From positions 1-64,000 of the forward strand of contig JAHHIG010000023.1 in NCBI GenBank assembly GCA_019358895.1: 64,000 nt of DNA, read 5' to 3'. How positions within the stretch are numbered: the stretch's first letter is position 1; each line of letters begins with the position of its first letter. Of the stretch, positions 8,882-19,507 are shown in pieces. Made by a program: the position numbers and the translations under genes. The stretch is from Tildeniella nuda ZEHNDER 1965/U140 (GTDB lineage: Bacteria; Cyanobacteriota; Cyanobacteriia; Leptolyngbyales; Leptolyngbyaceae). Below the pieces are notes generated by a model that saw only the letters and a program-made list of their open reading frames with translations, made no database searches and was not told where the DNA came from.

Positions 8882-9438
8882 GGCGTACGCATGGTGACGG
8901 GCTGGCATTGGGAGCAAGAACGTACATCATCATGCCCTCTCCCCCCTTGATTCCATATCTTTGCAGGCAGCCTAACTTGCTGTCTACATCTCTCAACGTC
9001 TTAAAGCATTGTCGTCTTCGTTACCTACAAGCTGATCCGTCTTTGTGATCAGTTGGAACTGATATAGCAGTCCTAAATTATTCATGAAAAGTATGCATTG
9101 GTTAAGCACTCAGCGGTCAGCCGTCAGCTTGGACATGAGGGCTGACCGCTGAAAGCTAGGAGTTGAAAGCTAACCCAGCACAACTTTCACAAATCCAACA
9201 GGATTGCTATAGCACCAGACTCAAAACGTTTAGAAAAGCGTTGATCCCTGACTAGAACGTGTGCAAAACAAGCGATCTCTAACCAGGGTCTCATTGCCAA
9301 TCGGCAGCAATATCGACATAATAAGGAGATAAGCCGGAGCGATTAAACGTTCGTATCACGCTTTTGCTTTGTTGTTTTTGATACATCTTTCTGATAACAA
9401 TTTAGAACGGTGCAGGGTGACGATCGCCCTTTAGCTCA
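8882..9438. other. Intergenic stretch with an inverted heptamer repeat
   Basis: No gene is supported here. A perfect 11-bp inverted repeat AGCGGTCAGCC (9112-9122) / GGCTGACCGCT (9140-9150) is part of the TCAGCGG heptamer family. The rest contains no conserved reading frame or RNA that I can identify; it presumably carries the promoter of the small zinc-ribbon gene at 9439. Confidence 0.5.
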
Positions 9439-9678
9439 ATGTTCCAAACTGCGCTGAATCCGAAAGCACTTAATATGTCTACTGTTTTAGATTTAGAGAC
9501 ACCGACTGCTTTAGATGTTCATTGCCCCAATTGCGGTAGCCACGCCGAACGTTACTATCTCACCATTGATCACTTGACCAGAACGCAATGCTCAGCCTGT
9601 GATTATTTGATGGTCACCTGTTCACAAACGGGTAGGGTAATTGAAGCTTACGCGCCTGGTCTTTACGCCTGTCGTTAG
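9439..9678 (+). CDS. Small CxxC zinc-ribbon-like protein
   Basis: 79 residues with two CxxC knuckles (VHCPNCGSHAERYY near residue 28 and TQCSACDYLMVTC near residue 52) and the ending GRVIEAYAPGL. This is a small zinc-ribbon fold found across cyanobacteria, sometimes mislabelled as PriA because of the ribbon. An internal ATG at 9475 gives 67 residues and may be the true start, since the ribbon begins only afterwards. It probably binds zinc; its partner is unknown. It is convergent with rlmN. Confidence 0.75.
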   Translation: MFQTALNPKALNMSTVLDLETPTALDVHCPNCGSHAERYYLTIDHLTRTQCSACDYLMVTCSQTGRVIEAYAPGLYACR

Positions 9679-9705
9679 AAAGCAACTCTGGTTATAGTGC
9701 AAGTA

Positions 9706-10896
9706 TCACTTCGTAGCAGACGCACGTAGCTGACCGCAGGCGGCATCGGCTGCAAGCCCACGCGACTGGCGGACGCTGACGACGATATGCTTGGCTTTCA
9801 GAGCGTTGACAAACGTTTGAATGCGCTGAGGGCTGGGTCTCTGATAATCAACCTCAGAGATAGGATTGTAAGGGATCAAGTTCACGTGGCTCTGGAAGCC
9901 ACGTAGATGCTTTGCTAGCTCGATCGCGTGTTCTGGGCAGTCATTCAACCCGGCCAGCAAAATGTATTCAAACGTGACTCGCCGACCTGTGATCTGAACA
10001 TAGTCACGACACTCGTCTAGCAGCGCTTCTAACGGGTAATGTCGAGCGCTAGGAATGAGTTTCTCTCGTAATGTTTGGTTAGAGGCATGGAGGCTGACCG
10101 CAAGAGTTGCGCGGAGCTGACTTGCAGCAAGCTTACGGATGCGATCGGGAATACCAACCGTAGAGACGGTCATAGTACGCTGCCCAATGCCCACGTCCTG
10201 GTTTAAGCAGCGTAGTGCAGCCACCACATTCTCTGTGTTCAGCAACGGTTCACCCATGCCCATGAAAACAACGTTGCTCACACGCTGCTGGAAATCAGCC
10301 TGCACGGTCAGCACTTGATCCACGATCTCTGCTGTGGTCAAGTTACGAACAAATCCGCCTTTGCCAGTCGCGCAGAAATCACACGCCATTGGGCAACCGA
10401 CCTGTGAAGAAACGCAGACGGTAAGGCGATCGAGAGAGGGGTGTGGGGTGTAGGGTGTGGGATGAGGTAAGGGCGTTGTTAGTTTTCGGTTGTTAGTTGT
10501 CGGCAATGAGGTTTCCTCATTCCACTGATTTTCCCACTCCTCTCTCCTCTCTCCTCTCTCCTCTCCCCTTTCCTGATCCCAGTTGAAGGTGGGGATGCCT
10601 ACCGTTTCAATGATTTGACCGTCGGCAAGGCGCAGAAGAAACTTGACGGTGCCATCTGGAGCCGCAGACCGCTGGTGTAAGGTCGATCGCCCGATGTCAA
10701 CATGCTCTAACTCAGCACGCCATTGTTTGGGAAAGACAGAAATATCAGTGAGCGATCGTACCCCTTTTTGGTAAAGCCATTCGTGTAGCTGTTTCCCCCG
10801 ATAAGCACGCTGTCCACGCTGCTGTACCCACTCGGTTAACTCAGCAAGAGACTTGCCCAATAATGGCGATGATGTTTCTAGTGATACAGAAGACAT
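9706..10896 (-). CDS. rlmN: 23S rRNA (adenine-2503-C2)-methyltransferase RlmN
   Basis: Radical SAM enzyme that methylates A2503 of 23S rRNA (and A37 of some tRNAs). The cluster-binding CxxxCxxC is visible as CPMACDFC at residues 172-179, and the methyl-carrying C-terminal Cys as AADAACGQL at about 391 (numbering from the upstream TTG at 10908). I use the ATG at 10896. Between the N-terminal HhH-like region and the radical SAM core, residues about 112-160 are an insertion rich in Glu, Arg, Thr and Pro that typical RlmN proteins lack. It is encoded by intergenic-type repeats at 10429-10575. The frame stays open and all catalytic residues are intact, so the enzyme may still work. Confidence 0.95.
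   Translation of the reverse strand: MSSVSLETSSPLLGKSLAELTEWVQQRGQRAYRGKQLHEWLYQKGVRSLTDISVFPKQWRAELEHVDIGRSTLHQRSAAPDGTVKFLLRLADGQIIETVGIPTFNWDQERGEERGERREEWENQWNEETSLPTTNNRKLTTPLPHPTPYTPHPSLDRLTVCVSSQVGCPMACDFCATGKGGFVRNLTTAEIVDQVLTVQADFQQRVSNVVFMGMGEPLLNTENVVAALRCLNQDVGIGQRTMTVSTVGIPDRIRKLAASQLRATLAVSLHASNQTLREKLIPSARHYPLEALLDECRDYVQITGRRVTFEYILLAGLNDCPEHAIELAKHLRGFQSHVNLIPYNPISEVDYQRPSPQRIQTFVNALKAKHIVVSVRQSRGLAADAACGQLRASATK
10429..10575 (-). repeat. Low-complexity repeat insertion inside rlmN
   Basis: About 147 bp (49 codons) of repetitive DNA: GTGTGGGGTGTAGGGTGTGG, then GTTAGTTTTCGGTTGTTAG, then CTCTCCTCTCTCC runs. The same TACACCCCACACCC core occurs between genes at 53311-53336 and 54523-54553. 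The segment sits in frame between FNWDQE and [12 protein letters not shown], which are contiguous in ordinary RlmN proteins. Confidence 0.8.
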
Positions 10897-10990
10897 AGGA
10901 GGAATCAAGAGGATAAGAGTAAAGAGCTTGAAATTTTAAGTTGGCTCTTTTCACTCAAAACTCAACGCTCATCACTTAAAACTAACAAAA

Positions 10991-11923
10991 TCACAGCACG
11001 GCTGCTCTCAAACGGGCGATCGGCAGACACGTTAGCTTACGAGCGCTGGGCACATATGCCCGATAGCGAAACACATCATAGTCATTGCGCTCAATCTCAT
11101 CCAGAATGCCGCTGTAGAGCATTAGGGCTGCCCAGACCGGGAAGCGGGCATCTCGATCGAGTGCGCGGATGCCGCGTTCGGCAGAGGTGAAAAACTTGCG
11201 GGCACGCTGAATTTGGAAGCGCATCAGTTCGCGCCAACGTTCATCCACCACACCGTTGAATAAGTCTTGCTCGGTGTAGTTGAACAGCGCTAACTCATCT
11301 AACGGTATGTAAATTCTGCCACGGCTTGCGTCTTCACCGACATCGCGCAGAATATTGGTGAGTTGGTTGGCAATGCCGAGAGCAACGGCTTCGTCGGTTG
11401 GGTCGGTCTTGACCTTGCGGTAGAGATCCCAGGGAGCGGTGCGTAGAGTGGCATCAATGCCCATTACAGGAGTGGTCATTAAGCCAACCGTGCCTGCGAC
11501 CCGATAGCAGTAGAGCTTCAGTGCTTCAAAGGTTTCGTAGCGCGATCGGTGCAAGTCCATGCGTTGACCAGCGATCATATCTCGAAATGGCTGAATCTTG
11601 ATGGGAAAGCGTTCTAGCGTATCCACCAAGGCTACGTCGGGGTCTTCAACAGGATGACCTGCGAAGACCGATTCTAGCTGTCTTTCCCACTGATCGAGTG
11701 TTTCAGAGGTTGTTAAGCTGGCGCGGGGACCATCCACTAGTTCGTCGGTACGACGACACCAGACGTAAATTGACCAGATTGCACGACGTTTGACCTCGGG
11801 CATCAGCATCGTGCCCAGGTAGAACGTTTTCGAGTACTTTGCCGTAATCTGACGACAGAGTTCGTAGGCATCGTCTAAGGAAGCGAGAGTCCTCACGCAC
11901 GAATAATCAGGCAATTTCAGCAT
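10991..11923 (-). CDS. crtB: Phytoene synthase
   Basis: Condenses two geranylgeranyl diphosphates to phytoene, the first committed step of carotenoid synthesis. Both Asp-rich substrate-binding motifs are visible: RRTDELVDGP near residue 58 and NILRDVGEDASRGRIYIP near residue 190. At 310 residues the length matches cyanobacterial CrtB. It lies 218 bp downstream of crtP in the same direction, the classic cyanobacterial crtP-crtB order, and is probably cotranscribed with it. Confidence 0.97.
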   Translation of the reverse strand: MLKLPDYSCVRTLASLDDAYELCRQITAKYSKTFYLGTMLMPEVKRRAIWSIYVWCRRTDELVDGPRASLTTSETLDQWERQLESVFAGHPVEDPDVALVDTLERFPIKIQPFRDMIAGQRMDLHRSRYETFEALKLYCYRVAGTVGLMTTPVMGIDATLRTAPWDLYRKVKTDPTDEAVALGIANQLTNILRDVGEDASRGRIYIPLDELALFNYTEQDLFNGVVDERWRELMRFQIQRARKFFTSAERGIRALDRDARFPVWAALMLYSGILDEIERNDYDVFRYRAYVPSARKLTCLPIARLRAAVL

Positions 11924-12141
11924 TTCCTTGAGAACGCTTGGCGAATATAGCAGGGAAGCAGGTTCAATTTAGGCAGTGGTTCGATCGACAGAAAAGGGAG
12001 GTAACGCGCTGTCTAGATTGCTCCAACGACAGAGCTTTTCGCCCTTAGCCCCAGTTTTCTAGTGGCATCATTCACTCATGCTGTTGACTGAGAGAACCAG
12101 CATCCAGTCAAAAGTATGACCATTATATCGATCGCGAACGG

Positions 12142-13587
<1,446 letters not shown>

Positions 13588-13683
13588 TTAAACTTCTTCA
13601 AGGTTGGCTAGCCCTCATTATACGTTGCAAACCGTTACATTTGGCGTGAGGGTGCTCCGGACTTGAGAAGACTGACTGAAAAG

Positions 13684-13790
13684 AAAAAGCCCCGACTACA
13701 AGAGCCGAGGACTATGATCAGGGTGCATCTACCACTACATTGTTCCCATTTTTCGCAGCCGATCCGGAGCAAACGGGAGCTTTGCTTAAA
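13684..13790 (-). ncRNA. Candidate small RNA ending in a terminator, upstream of crtP
   Basis: On the minus strand a stem CCTCGGCT/AGTCGGGG (13710-13690, eight pairs with two G-U) is followed by a T-rich run, a convincing intrinsic terminator. No coding region lies directly upstream of it on that strand. The preceding 80 bases (from about 13790) therefore look like a short transcript or a crtP attenuator leader. I cannot name a known RNA family; promoter elements are not clear. Confidence 0.4.
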
Positions 13791-13794
13791 TTAC

Positions 13795-13868
13795 GCAAAC
13801 CTCGGCGGTTGGAAGCAAGCATCGCGCATCGTACCCAACGTGGTCGCTTAAACCTCCGAGGTTTTAGT
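13795..13868 (+). repeat. Dispersed AACCTCGG palindromic element, copy 1
   Basis: Terminal near-palindromes AAACCTCGGCGGTT and AAACCTCCGAGGTTT enclose a core with GGAAGCAAGCATCG and GTGGTCGCTT. An inverted copy lies at 22113-22178 and a partial one at 40425-40483. The ends pair to form a hairpin, so the element resembles a MITE-like or RNA-forming repeat. It adjoins the candidate RNA upstream of crtP. Confidence 0.7.
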
Positions 13869-14022
13869 CAATGCTTAAAACGCCTCTGCGTGTAAACGGC
13901 GACGACAGTGCAGACCGAAAAGGCGATAATGAAAAAATTTAACAGTGCGATCGCTGGTTTCTTCACCAGACGCTCACTTTCATTTTCATACTCATTACTT
14001 CATAACCACTGCTACTGTACTA

Positions 14023-14117
14023 GGACTTACGAAGGGGTTTAGATCCCCGACTTCTGATGAAACCTCAGCCATCAAAGCCTGCGCCCTTGTAGAAGTCGGG
14101 GATCTTTGCGTAAGTCC
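14023..14117. repeat. AGATCCCCGACTTCT hairpin repeat, copy 1
   Basis: Inner arms AGATCCCCGACTTCT/AGAAGTCGGGGATCT and outer arms GGACTTACG (14023-14031)/CGTAAGTCC (14109-14117) enclose about 45 bases. The same inner arms recur at 18108, 54312 and 62226. It lies upstream of the GH15-like gene and is too far from a preceding gene to be an ordinary terminator. Confidence 0.8.
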
Positions 14118-14180
14118 AATGTACGCTGCTACTTTTTATAAACTCTGTTTGCGTCCCTTCTCAGCCCGTTTGAACAGAGT

Positions 14181-17100
14181 ATGTCGATGCGAACTGCGAC
14201 GTTACAAGAACGACTCGATAGCTATTACGAACAGATTCAGGCAATTATCCTGGTGCGTCAGAATCCCATCACGGGGTTGCTGCCAGCCAGTACAGCGGTC
14301 AATGCTCACGGTGACTACACCGATGCCTGGGTGAGAGATAACGTCTATAGCATTCTCGCCGTTTGGGGGCTGGGATTAGCGTATCGCCGTCTGGATGACG
14401 ATCGCGGGCGCACTTTTGAGCTGGAACACAGCGTCATTAAGCTCATGCGCGGGTTGCTGTTTGCCATGATGCGGCAGGTACAGAAAGTCGAACGCTTCAA
14501 AGAGACTCAATTACCGTTAGATGCGCTGCACGCCAAGTACGATACCCACACGGGCGGTACCGTTGTGGGAGATGACCAATGGGGGCACCTACAGCTGGAT
14601 GCGACCTCGATCTTTCTGCTCATTCTGGCGCAGATGACGGCTTCCGGACTACACATCGTCTTCACAACCGATGAAGTCAACTTTATTCAAAATCTGGTCT
14701 ATTACATTGGACGCGCCTATCGCACACCCGACTTTGGCATTTGGGAGCGAGGCAACAAAATCAACCACGGCAACCCAGAACTAAACGCGAGTTCTGTCGG
14801 CATGGCAAAAGCGGCACTGGAAGCCATGAGCGGGCTTAACTTATTTGGCGCGTACGGTAGCCAAACGTCTGTGATTCACGTGCTGCCCGATGAAATTGCC
14901 CGATCGCGCATCACTCTCGAATCGCTCTTGCCGAGAGAATCCAGTTCTAAGGAAGTCGATGCAGCACTCTTGAGCGTCATTGGCTTTCCGGCTTTTGCGG
15001 TGGACAATGAAGCACTGCGCGATCGCACTCGCAACGACATTGTGACCAAGCTTGAGGGCAAGTACGGCTGCAAACGCTTTTTGCGCGATGGGCACCAGAC
15101 AGTGCTGGAAGACACCAGCCGTCTGCACTACGAACCGTGGGAACTAAAGCAGTTTGAGCATATTGAGTGTGAATGGCCCCTGTTTTTTACCTATCTGCTG
15201 CTGGATGCGGTGTTTCGGGGCGATCGTGAACAGATAGACGCATACCAGCAAAAGCTACAGGCAGTTTTGGTAGAACGAGACGGACTGCATCTGCTGCCAG
15301 AGCTGTACTATGTCTCAGCAGACTGCGTAGAGGCAGAACAGGCAGAACCTCAAAGTCAAGACCGCCTGCCAAACGAGAATGTTCCGTTGGTGTGGGCACA
15401 AAGCCTTTATCTGCTGGGGCAACTCTTGAGCGAAAAACTGCTGGCGGTTGGTGACATCGATCCACTCGGTCGCCATCTTCACGTGCGACAGCAACGAAAA
15501 CCGCCAGTGCAGCTTGCGCTCTTAGCCGAAAATGAAGCACTCCAGTCGCAGTTAGCAGGTTATGGCATTGCCACTCAAACGCCAACTCAGGCAGAAGCCT
15601 TCCAGGTGCGGGAAGCACAGGAGTTAGCCGCCATTTATACTCAAATTGGGCGCAACGATAAGTTAGGACTGACGGGTCGTCCTGCCCGTCGCTTACGGAG
15701 CCTCACGACATCGCGCATTTTTCAAATTCGGGGCGATCGCATCGTCTTCCTACCGTCCATTCTGGATAAACAGCACTTTTACCTCACCTTCGATCCACAT
15801 TTTCTAGTCACCCAAATTCGTACCGAACTGGCACACATTCAACGACACTGGAGCCAGCTTGGACGACCGACAATGACACTGCTCGTGACCCAAGACATGC
15901 TGGCAGCCGACAACCTGGAAGCCAGCGATACAATGCCCTTGCTAACGCTTCTAAAGGAATTAAACAGCGGCGACTGTAACGGCGTTCAAGTGAAACTGGG
16001 ACGGCTAAACCAGTTGATGCTGACCTCGGCAGTCGAACGCATTGATTTTCTGCACGATTTCGACTTCACCCGATCGCCCGTACAGGATGCGCTGCCCGAA
16101 ACCCCGTACCTGAGCTTTCATCCCGACAGTTTGGTGCCACTCAGTATCACTCAAGAATTCAAGCTAGAGTGCCAAACGAACATTACGCTCTTGCTCTCCA
16201 GCCTCAAGCAATCTGCCAACCTGTATGAACAAGTCGAACTCTTGAGTACACTAGTGCGGCTGAAAGGTTTGGACTTTGATACGGGCTTTGGACAACCCGC
16301 TCGATCGATCACCGTCGGCAATTTGCTGGATGAAATTTACGCCAAAGCGGGCAAGCTGAAACTCTGGGCGATCGTCCGTCGGGCTGCTGGACTCCGCAAC
16401 AAGGTGGACATGAGTCTCGTCGATGCAGTCATTGACATTTTAGTACGGCAAAAGCAAATTGCTGTCGGTCGTGCCTATAGTGAAGCCTCGCTGATCACCC
16501 GACCCGGAACGCCACCCGAAATGCTGGAGAAAATCGCTGAATTCTGTCGAGAAGACATTCGCGATCGGATGCTCACCCAGGAGATTCTGGTTTACCTGAG
16601 CCTGTTAATCAAAGCCAACCCCTCGCTGTTTGATGGACTGCTTACCCTGAGAGTCGGCTACCTCATTTTGTTAATTACTAGCGAACTGGCGTGGGAACTG
16701 GATGTGCCTCAAGATGAAGCATACGAACGTCTCATGCAGCTCAGCCCCCACGAAATCCAGACTCGTTTACAGCATGTACTAGAAGGCTATCAAGGCTTGG
16801 ACAAAGCTCTCTTTCAGCAGGAGTCGTTGCCCGTCAAACAGCGGCAGATGAACATTGAATGGGTCGTGCGATCGGATCAAGAACTAACCAGCGATGGCTC
16901 TCAGCCTGCGATCGAAAACTGGTGGCGCAAACGCCAGCTTGATGGCTCGTTGAACCGTGTACCCAAAGATTTTTACCCTAGCGTCTGGAACCTGCTGAAG
17001 CACTGCAAAGGCTTAGTCATTGGGGACAAGCTAGAACGCCGCAACCGTTTGGATAGCGATTTGTTGCTGGCAGAAACCACCCCCGGCGAGAAAAACTTTG

Positions 17101-17435
17101 CCCTTCAGGTGGAGCACCTGCTCAACAAAATGCAAGCGCCCGAATACCGCCAGGTCAACATCGAAGCACTCATGGAACTGAGTGCGATCGGCGATCGCAA
17201 CCCCAACTTACAAATCGAAGACTACATTGTTCTGGATGTGCTGGTCGGTCACGCCGTTCGTCTGGCATGGCTGGAGCAGCATCCTGATCATCGCGATCGC
17301 TACGATGAACACAAGGCGGCGGCATGGCGATCGTTCTACGCCAGTTCACCTTACGATTGCGCTAGCTATGTGGCGAAGGCGCTACGCTTCCTGACAGAAT
17401 TGGCGCAAACGGCGGGAGTAGGGAGTAGGGAGTAG
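14181..17435 (+). CDS. GH15-family / phosphorylase-kinase-alpha-like protein
   Basis: A very large soluble protein (1084 residues). The N-terminal third carries the glucoamylase-type (alpha/alpha)6 signature: GLLPASTAVNAHGDYTDAWVRDNVY near residue 32, VVGDDQWGHLQLDATSIFLL near 129, and NASSVGMAKAALEAM near 202. This matches GH15 domains of the phosphorylase kinase alpha/beta subunits; the long C-terminal part (residues 400-1084) also follows that architecture. Whether it hydrolyses glucans or only binds them is unknown. A link to glycogen metabolism (glgC lies at 39 kb) is inference. The stop codon lies inside a GGGAGTA heptamer array, so the last residues (GVGSRE) are encoded by repeats. Confidence 0.85.
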   Translation: MSMRTATLQERLDSYYEQIQAIILVRQNPITGLLPASTAVNAHGDYTDAWVRDNVYSILAVWGLGLAYRRLDDDRGRTFELEHSVIKLMRGLLFAMMRQVQKVERFKETQLPLDALHAKYDTHTGGTVVGDDQWGHLQLDATSIFLLILAQMTASGLHIVFTTDEVNFIQNLVYYIGRAYRTPDFGIWERGNKINHGNPELNASSVGMAKAALEAMSGLNLFGAYGSQTSVIHVLPDEIARSRITLESLLPRESSSKEVDAALLSVIGFPAFAVDNEALRDRTRNDIVTKLEGKYGCKRFLRDGHQTVLEDTSRLHYEPWELKQFEHIECEWPLFFTYLLLDAVFRGDREQIDAYQQKLQAVLVERDGLHLLPELYYVSADCVEAEQAEPQSQDRLPNENVPLVWAQSLYLLGQLLSEKLLAVGDIDPLGRHLHVRQQRKPPVQLALLAENEALQSQLAGYGIATQTPTQAEAFQVREAQELAAIYTQIGRNDKLGLTGRPARRLRSLTTSRIFQIRGDRIVFLPSILDKQHFYLTFDPHFLVTQIRTELAHIQRHWSQLGRPTMTLLVTQDMLAADNLEASDTMPLLTLLKELNSGDCNGVQVKLGRLNQLMLTSAVERIDFLHDFDFTRSPVQDALPETPYLSFHPDSLVPLSITQEFKLECQTNITLLLSSLKQSANLYEQVELLSTLVRLKGLDFDTGFGQPARSITVGNLLDEIYAKAGKLKLWAIVRRAAGLRNKVDMSLVDAVIDILVRQKQIAVGRAYSEASLITRPGTPPEMLEKIAEFCREDIRDRMLTQEILVYLSLLIKANPSLFDGLLTLRVGYLILLITSELAWELDVPQDEAYERLMQLSPHEIQTRLQHVLEGYQGLDKALFQQESLPVKQRQMNIEWVVRSDQELTSDGSQPAIENWWRKRQLDGSLNRVPKDFYPSVWNLLKHCKGLVIGDKLERRNRLDSDLLLAETTPGEKNFALQVEHLLNKMQAPEYRQVNIEALMELSAIGDRNPNLQIEDYIVLDVLVGHAVRLAWLEQHPDHRDRYDEHKAAAWRSFYASSPYDCASYVAKALRFLTELAQTAGVGSRE

Positions 17436-17445
17436 GGAGTAGGGT
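17417..17445 (+). repeat. GGGAGTA heptamer repeat overlapping a gene end
   Basis: Four consecutive copies of the 7-bp unit GGGAGTA cover the last six codons and the stop (17433-17435) of the GH15-like gene. The repeat therefore determines the C-terminus of that protein. Confidence 0.8.
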
Positions 17446-17487
17446 TTTGTTTTTAGTTGTACAGGCACTTTGAACTAACAAGGCTTT

Positions 17488-18063
17488 CTAGCGATCGCCA
17501 CCCAACTTCAACCAGCCAAATAATTCCCCTATGGTCAAATGTAAATCCCCTGCAAAAGCTGGAACAGGCAGCAAATCAGTTGCTTCCTCAAAAAAGCTAG
17601 GTTGTTGACTGGGTGCATATGCCAACACCATTTGCTCCTCTGGATCGATCAACCAACCGATCTGAGTGCCGTGCGTGAGGCAATGCAGAATATTTTTAGT
17701 GACTTTTATATACTTTTGATCGGGAGAAAGAATCTCAATCGTCCAATCAGGAGCCGATTGGAACACATTTGCCACATCGCCGCGATCGTCCAGGGGAATG
17801 CGCGACCAGGTAAAGACCGCGATGTCTGGCACAATCGATCGTCCACCAAACGTACAACGCAGCTCAGGAAATGCGAGAGCAACTTGTTGAGGCTTAACAA
17901 TGGCGTTGATTTGGGTCACCAGTTCACCCTGAAGTCTGCTGTGCTTTCCCTGCGGCATTGGTTTTTGAATAATTTGTCCATCGATATATTCACTCGCAGG
18001 TTTTGTCTCTGGCAGTTGCAGAAACGCGTCCAACGTCAGTGTTTTTTCAGGGACTTGTACCAT
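17488..18063 (-). CDS. Uma2 family endonuclease (DUF820)
   Basis: A 191-residue member of the Uma2/DUF820 family, a PD-(D/E)XK-like fold highly multiplied in cyanobacteria. Visible landmarks are YIDGQIIQKPMPQGKHSRLQ near residue 26, IVPDIAVFTW near 77, WTIEILSPDQ near 107 and IGWLIDPEEQMVLAY near 134, with conserved acidic residues at the expected places. The biological role of the family is not established. Two more members occur at 36313 and 62912. It is divergent from the ArsC-like gene. Confidence 0.9.
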   Translation of the reverse strand: MVQVPEKTLTLDAFLQLPETKPASEYIDGQIIQKPMPQGKHSRLQGELVTQINAIVKPQQVALAFPELRCTFGGRSIVPDIAVFTWSRIPLDDRGDVANVFQSAPDWTIEILSPDQKYIKVTKNILHCLTHGTQIGWLIDPEEQMVLAYAPSQQPSFFEEATDLLPVPAFAGDLHLTIGELFGWLKLGGDR

Positions 18064-18107
18064 TTTTACGCCTCCTAACCCTGTCGCTCTTCTCTTAGTG
18101 GCTACCA

Positions 18108-18139
18108 GATCCCCGACTTTTCCAAAAAGTCGGGGATCT
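18108..18139. repeat. AGATCCCCGACTT hairpin repeat, copy 2
   Basis: AGATCCCCGACTTTT and its complement AAAAGTCGGGGATCT are separated by two to three bases, a nearly perfect 32-base palindrome. It stands between the divergent uma2 and ArsC-like genes and so is not a terminator for either. Confidence 0.8.
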
Positions 18140-18237
18140 CAATCCGGCTATGCGTTGATGTTGGCGATCGTACGACTTTGCTTATGAACGATCAGCGTGA
18201 GCCTAAACTAAGAAAAGCTGTATCGCATCATTCAAGC

Positions 18238-18594
18238 ATGTCTCTTCAAGTCTATGGCATTCCCAACTGTGGCACCTGCAAGAAAGCCTTTAGCTGGCTG
18301 GACAGCAACAGTGTCGCGTATGACTTCATCAACACGAAGGAGAACCCGCCCGATCAAGCGCTCATCCAAAGCTGGGTCGAGGCGATCGGTGCCAAACCCA
18401 TGCGAAACACGTCTGGTCAGTCTTACCGCGCTCTAGGGACTACCAAAGATGATTGGACAGATGCACAATGGGTAGCGGCATTTGCTAACGATGCCATGCT
18501 GCTCAAGCGTCCCCTTTTTGTCAAAGATGGCACGGCTGTCATGGTCGGCTTCAAAGACAAGCCCGAAGTCATTCGTGAAAAATTGGGACTGTGA
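18238..18594 (+). CDS. ArsC/Spx/MgsR family protein
   Basis: A 118-residue thioredoxin-fold protein of the ArsC/Spx/YffB group. It begins SLQVYGIPNCGTCKKAFSWLD, with a CxxC at residues 11-14, and ends FVKDGTAVMVGFKDKPEVIREKLG, the usual LFVKDG..VGF pattern. In Spx the CxxC is a redox switch; in YffB-like members the role is a glutathione-dependent reductase. True arsenate reductase activity is not implied. The frame extends upstream to 18178, but homologues start at the Met immediately before the first strand. Confidence 0.88.
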   Translation: MSLQVYGIPNCGTCKKAFSWLDSNSVAYDFINTKENPPDQALIQSWVEAIGAKPMRNTSGQSYRALGTTKDDWTDAQWVAAFANDAMLLKRPLFVKDGTAVMVGFKDKPEVIREKLGL

Positions 18595-18757
18595 TGATCA
18601 AGCACCTACCGCTCTTTGGCTGCGAACACAGGTCAGGGAATTGACAAAGCGCTAATAAAAATCTCGTTCTTTAGGCGAATCAGCGATTACGAGTAATGCT
18701 AAACTGCCTCCCCGATACCCTGTACCCTAGTGGTTGTACCTTACTCTCTAACTCACG

Positions 18758-19387
18758 ATGGCATTGGTAGATTTCCAGATTTGCGATCGCGATCTCTCTG
18801 AACAACAGCTTGCAGGCTATTTGCAGGCAGAGTCGATCGCGGTTGACACAGAGACGATGGGACTACTGCCTCAGCGCGATCGACTTTGCTTGGTGCAACT
18901 CTGCAATCCCCTCGACCAAGTGACCGTCGTGCAGATTGTCCGTGGACAAACCGATGCACCGAACCTTAAGCGGCTACTAGAAGCTGAAAGCAGTGTGAAA
19001 GTCTTTCATTTCGCTCGCTTTGATGTGGCGACGTTGCAATACCATTTAGAAATCAGTGTCAACCCGCTTTTCTGCACAAAAGTTGCCAGCAAGCTTGCTC
19101 GTACCTATACACCCAAACATGGGCTGAAAGACCTGGTGCAGGAGCTTGAGCAGGTTGAACTCGACAAAAGCGCTCAAAGCTCGGACTGGGGCAACGCAGC
19201 CAATTTATCGCCCGAACAGCTCCGCTACGCTGCGAATGATGTCCGCTATTTACTCAGCGCTCGTCAGAAGTTGATCATGATGTTGAAGCGCGAAGAACGG
19301 TGGGAACTGGCGCAGCAGTGCTTTCAGTGCATTCCGACGATCGCCAAGCTCGACCTGCTGCAATATCAAGGCTTGTTTGAGCATTGA
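18758..19387 (+). CDS. Ribonuclease D-like 3'-5' exonuclease
   Basis: A 209-residue DEDD-family exonuclease domain without the HRDC domains of full RNase D. Motif I is VDTETMGLLPQRDRLCLVQL near residue 28, motif II HFARFDVATLQYHL near residue 87, and motif III YAANDVRYLL near residue 156 with the Tyr of the DEDDy subgroup. All four metal-binding acidic residues are present. It probably trims the 3' ends of structured RNAs. Short single-domain copies like this are usual in cyanobacteria. Confidence 0.92.
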   Translation: MALVDFQICDRDLSEQQLAGYLQAESIAVDTETMGLLPQRDRLCLVQLCNPLDQVTVVQIVRGQTDAPNLKRLLEAESSVKVFHFARFDVATLQYHLEISVNPLFCTKVASKLARTYTPKHGLKDLVQELEQVELDKSAQSSDWGNAANLSPEQLRYAANDVRYLLSARQKLIMMLKREERWELAQQCFQCIPTIAKLDLLQYQGLFEH

Positions 19388-19507
19388 TGTTGGACGGTAG
19401 AGCGGTCGCCCTTAGCAACAATCTTCCCTGCTTCAAACAACGTTCCATCACGTTTGACCAAGAGCAACTGGCTTCAAACGTCCCTATGCCGCTGTTAAAA
19501 TAGCCGT

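Noticed and set aside
14841-15618. Long antisense frames within the GH15-like gene
   Set aside because: They mirror codon bias of the sense gene; no start signals or domain patterns.
18178-18594. ArsC-like protein with a 20-residue N-terminal extension
   Set aside because: The extension is hydrophilic and unlike the family; the Met at 18238 immediately precedes the first strand.
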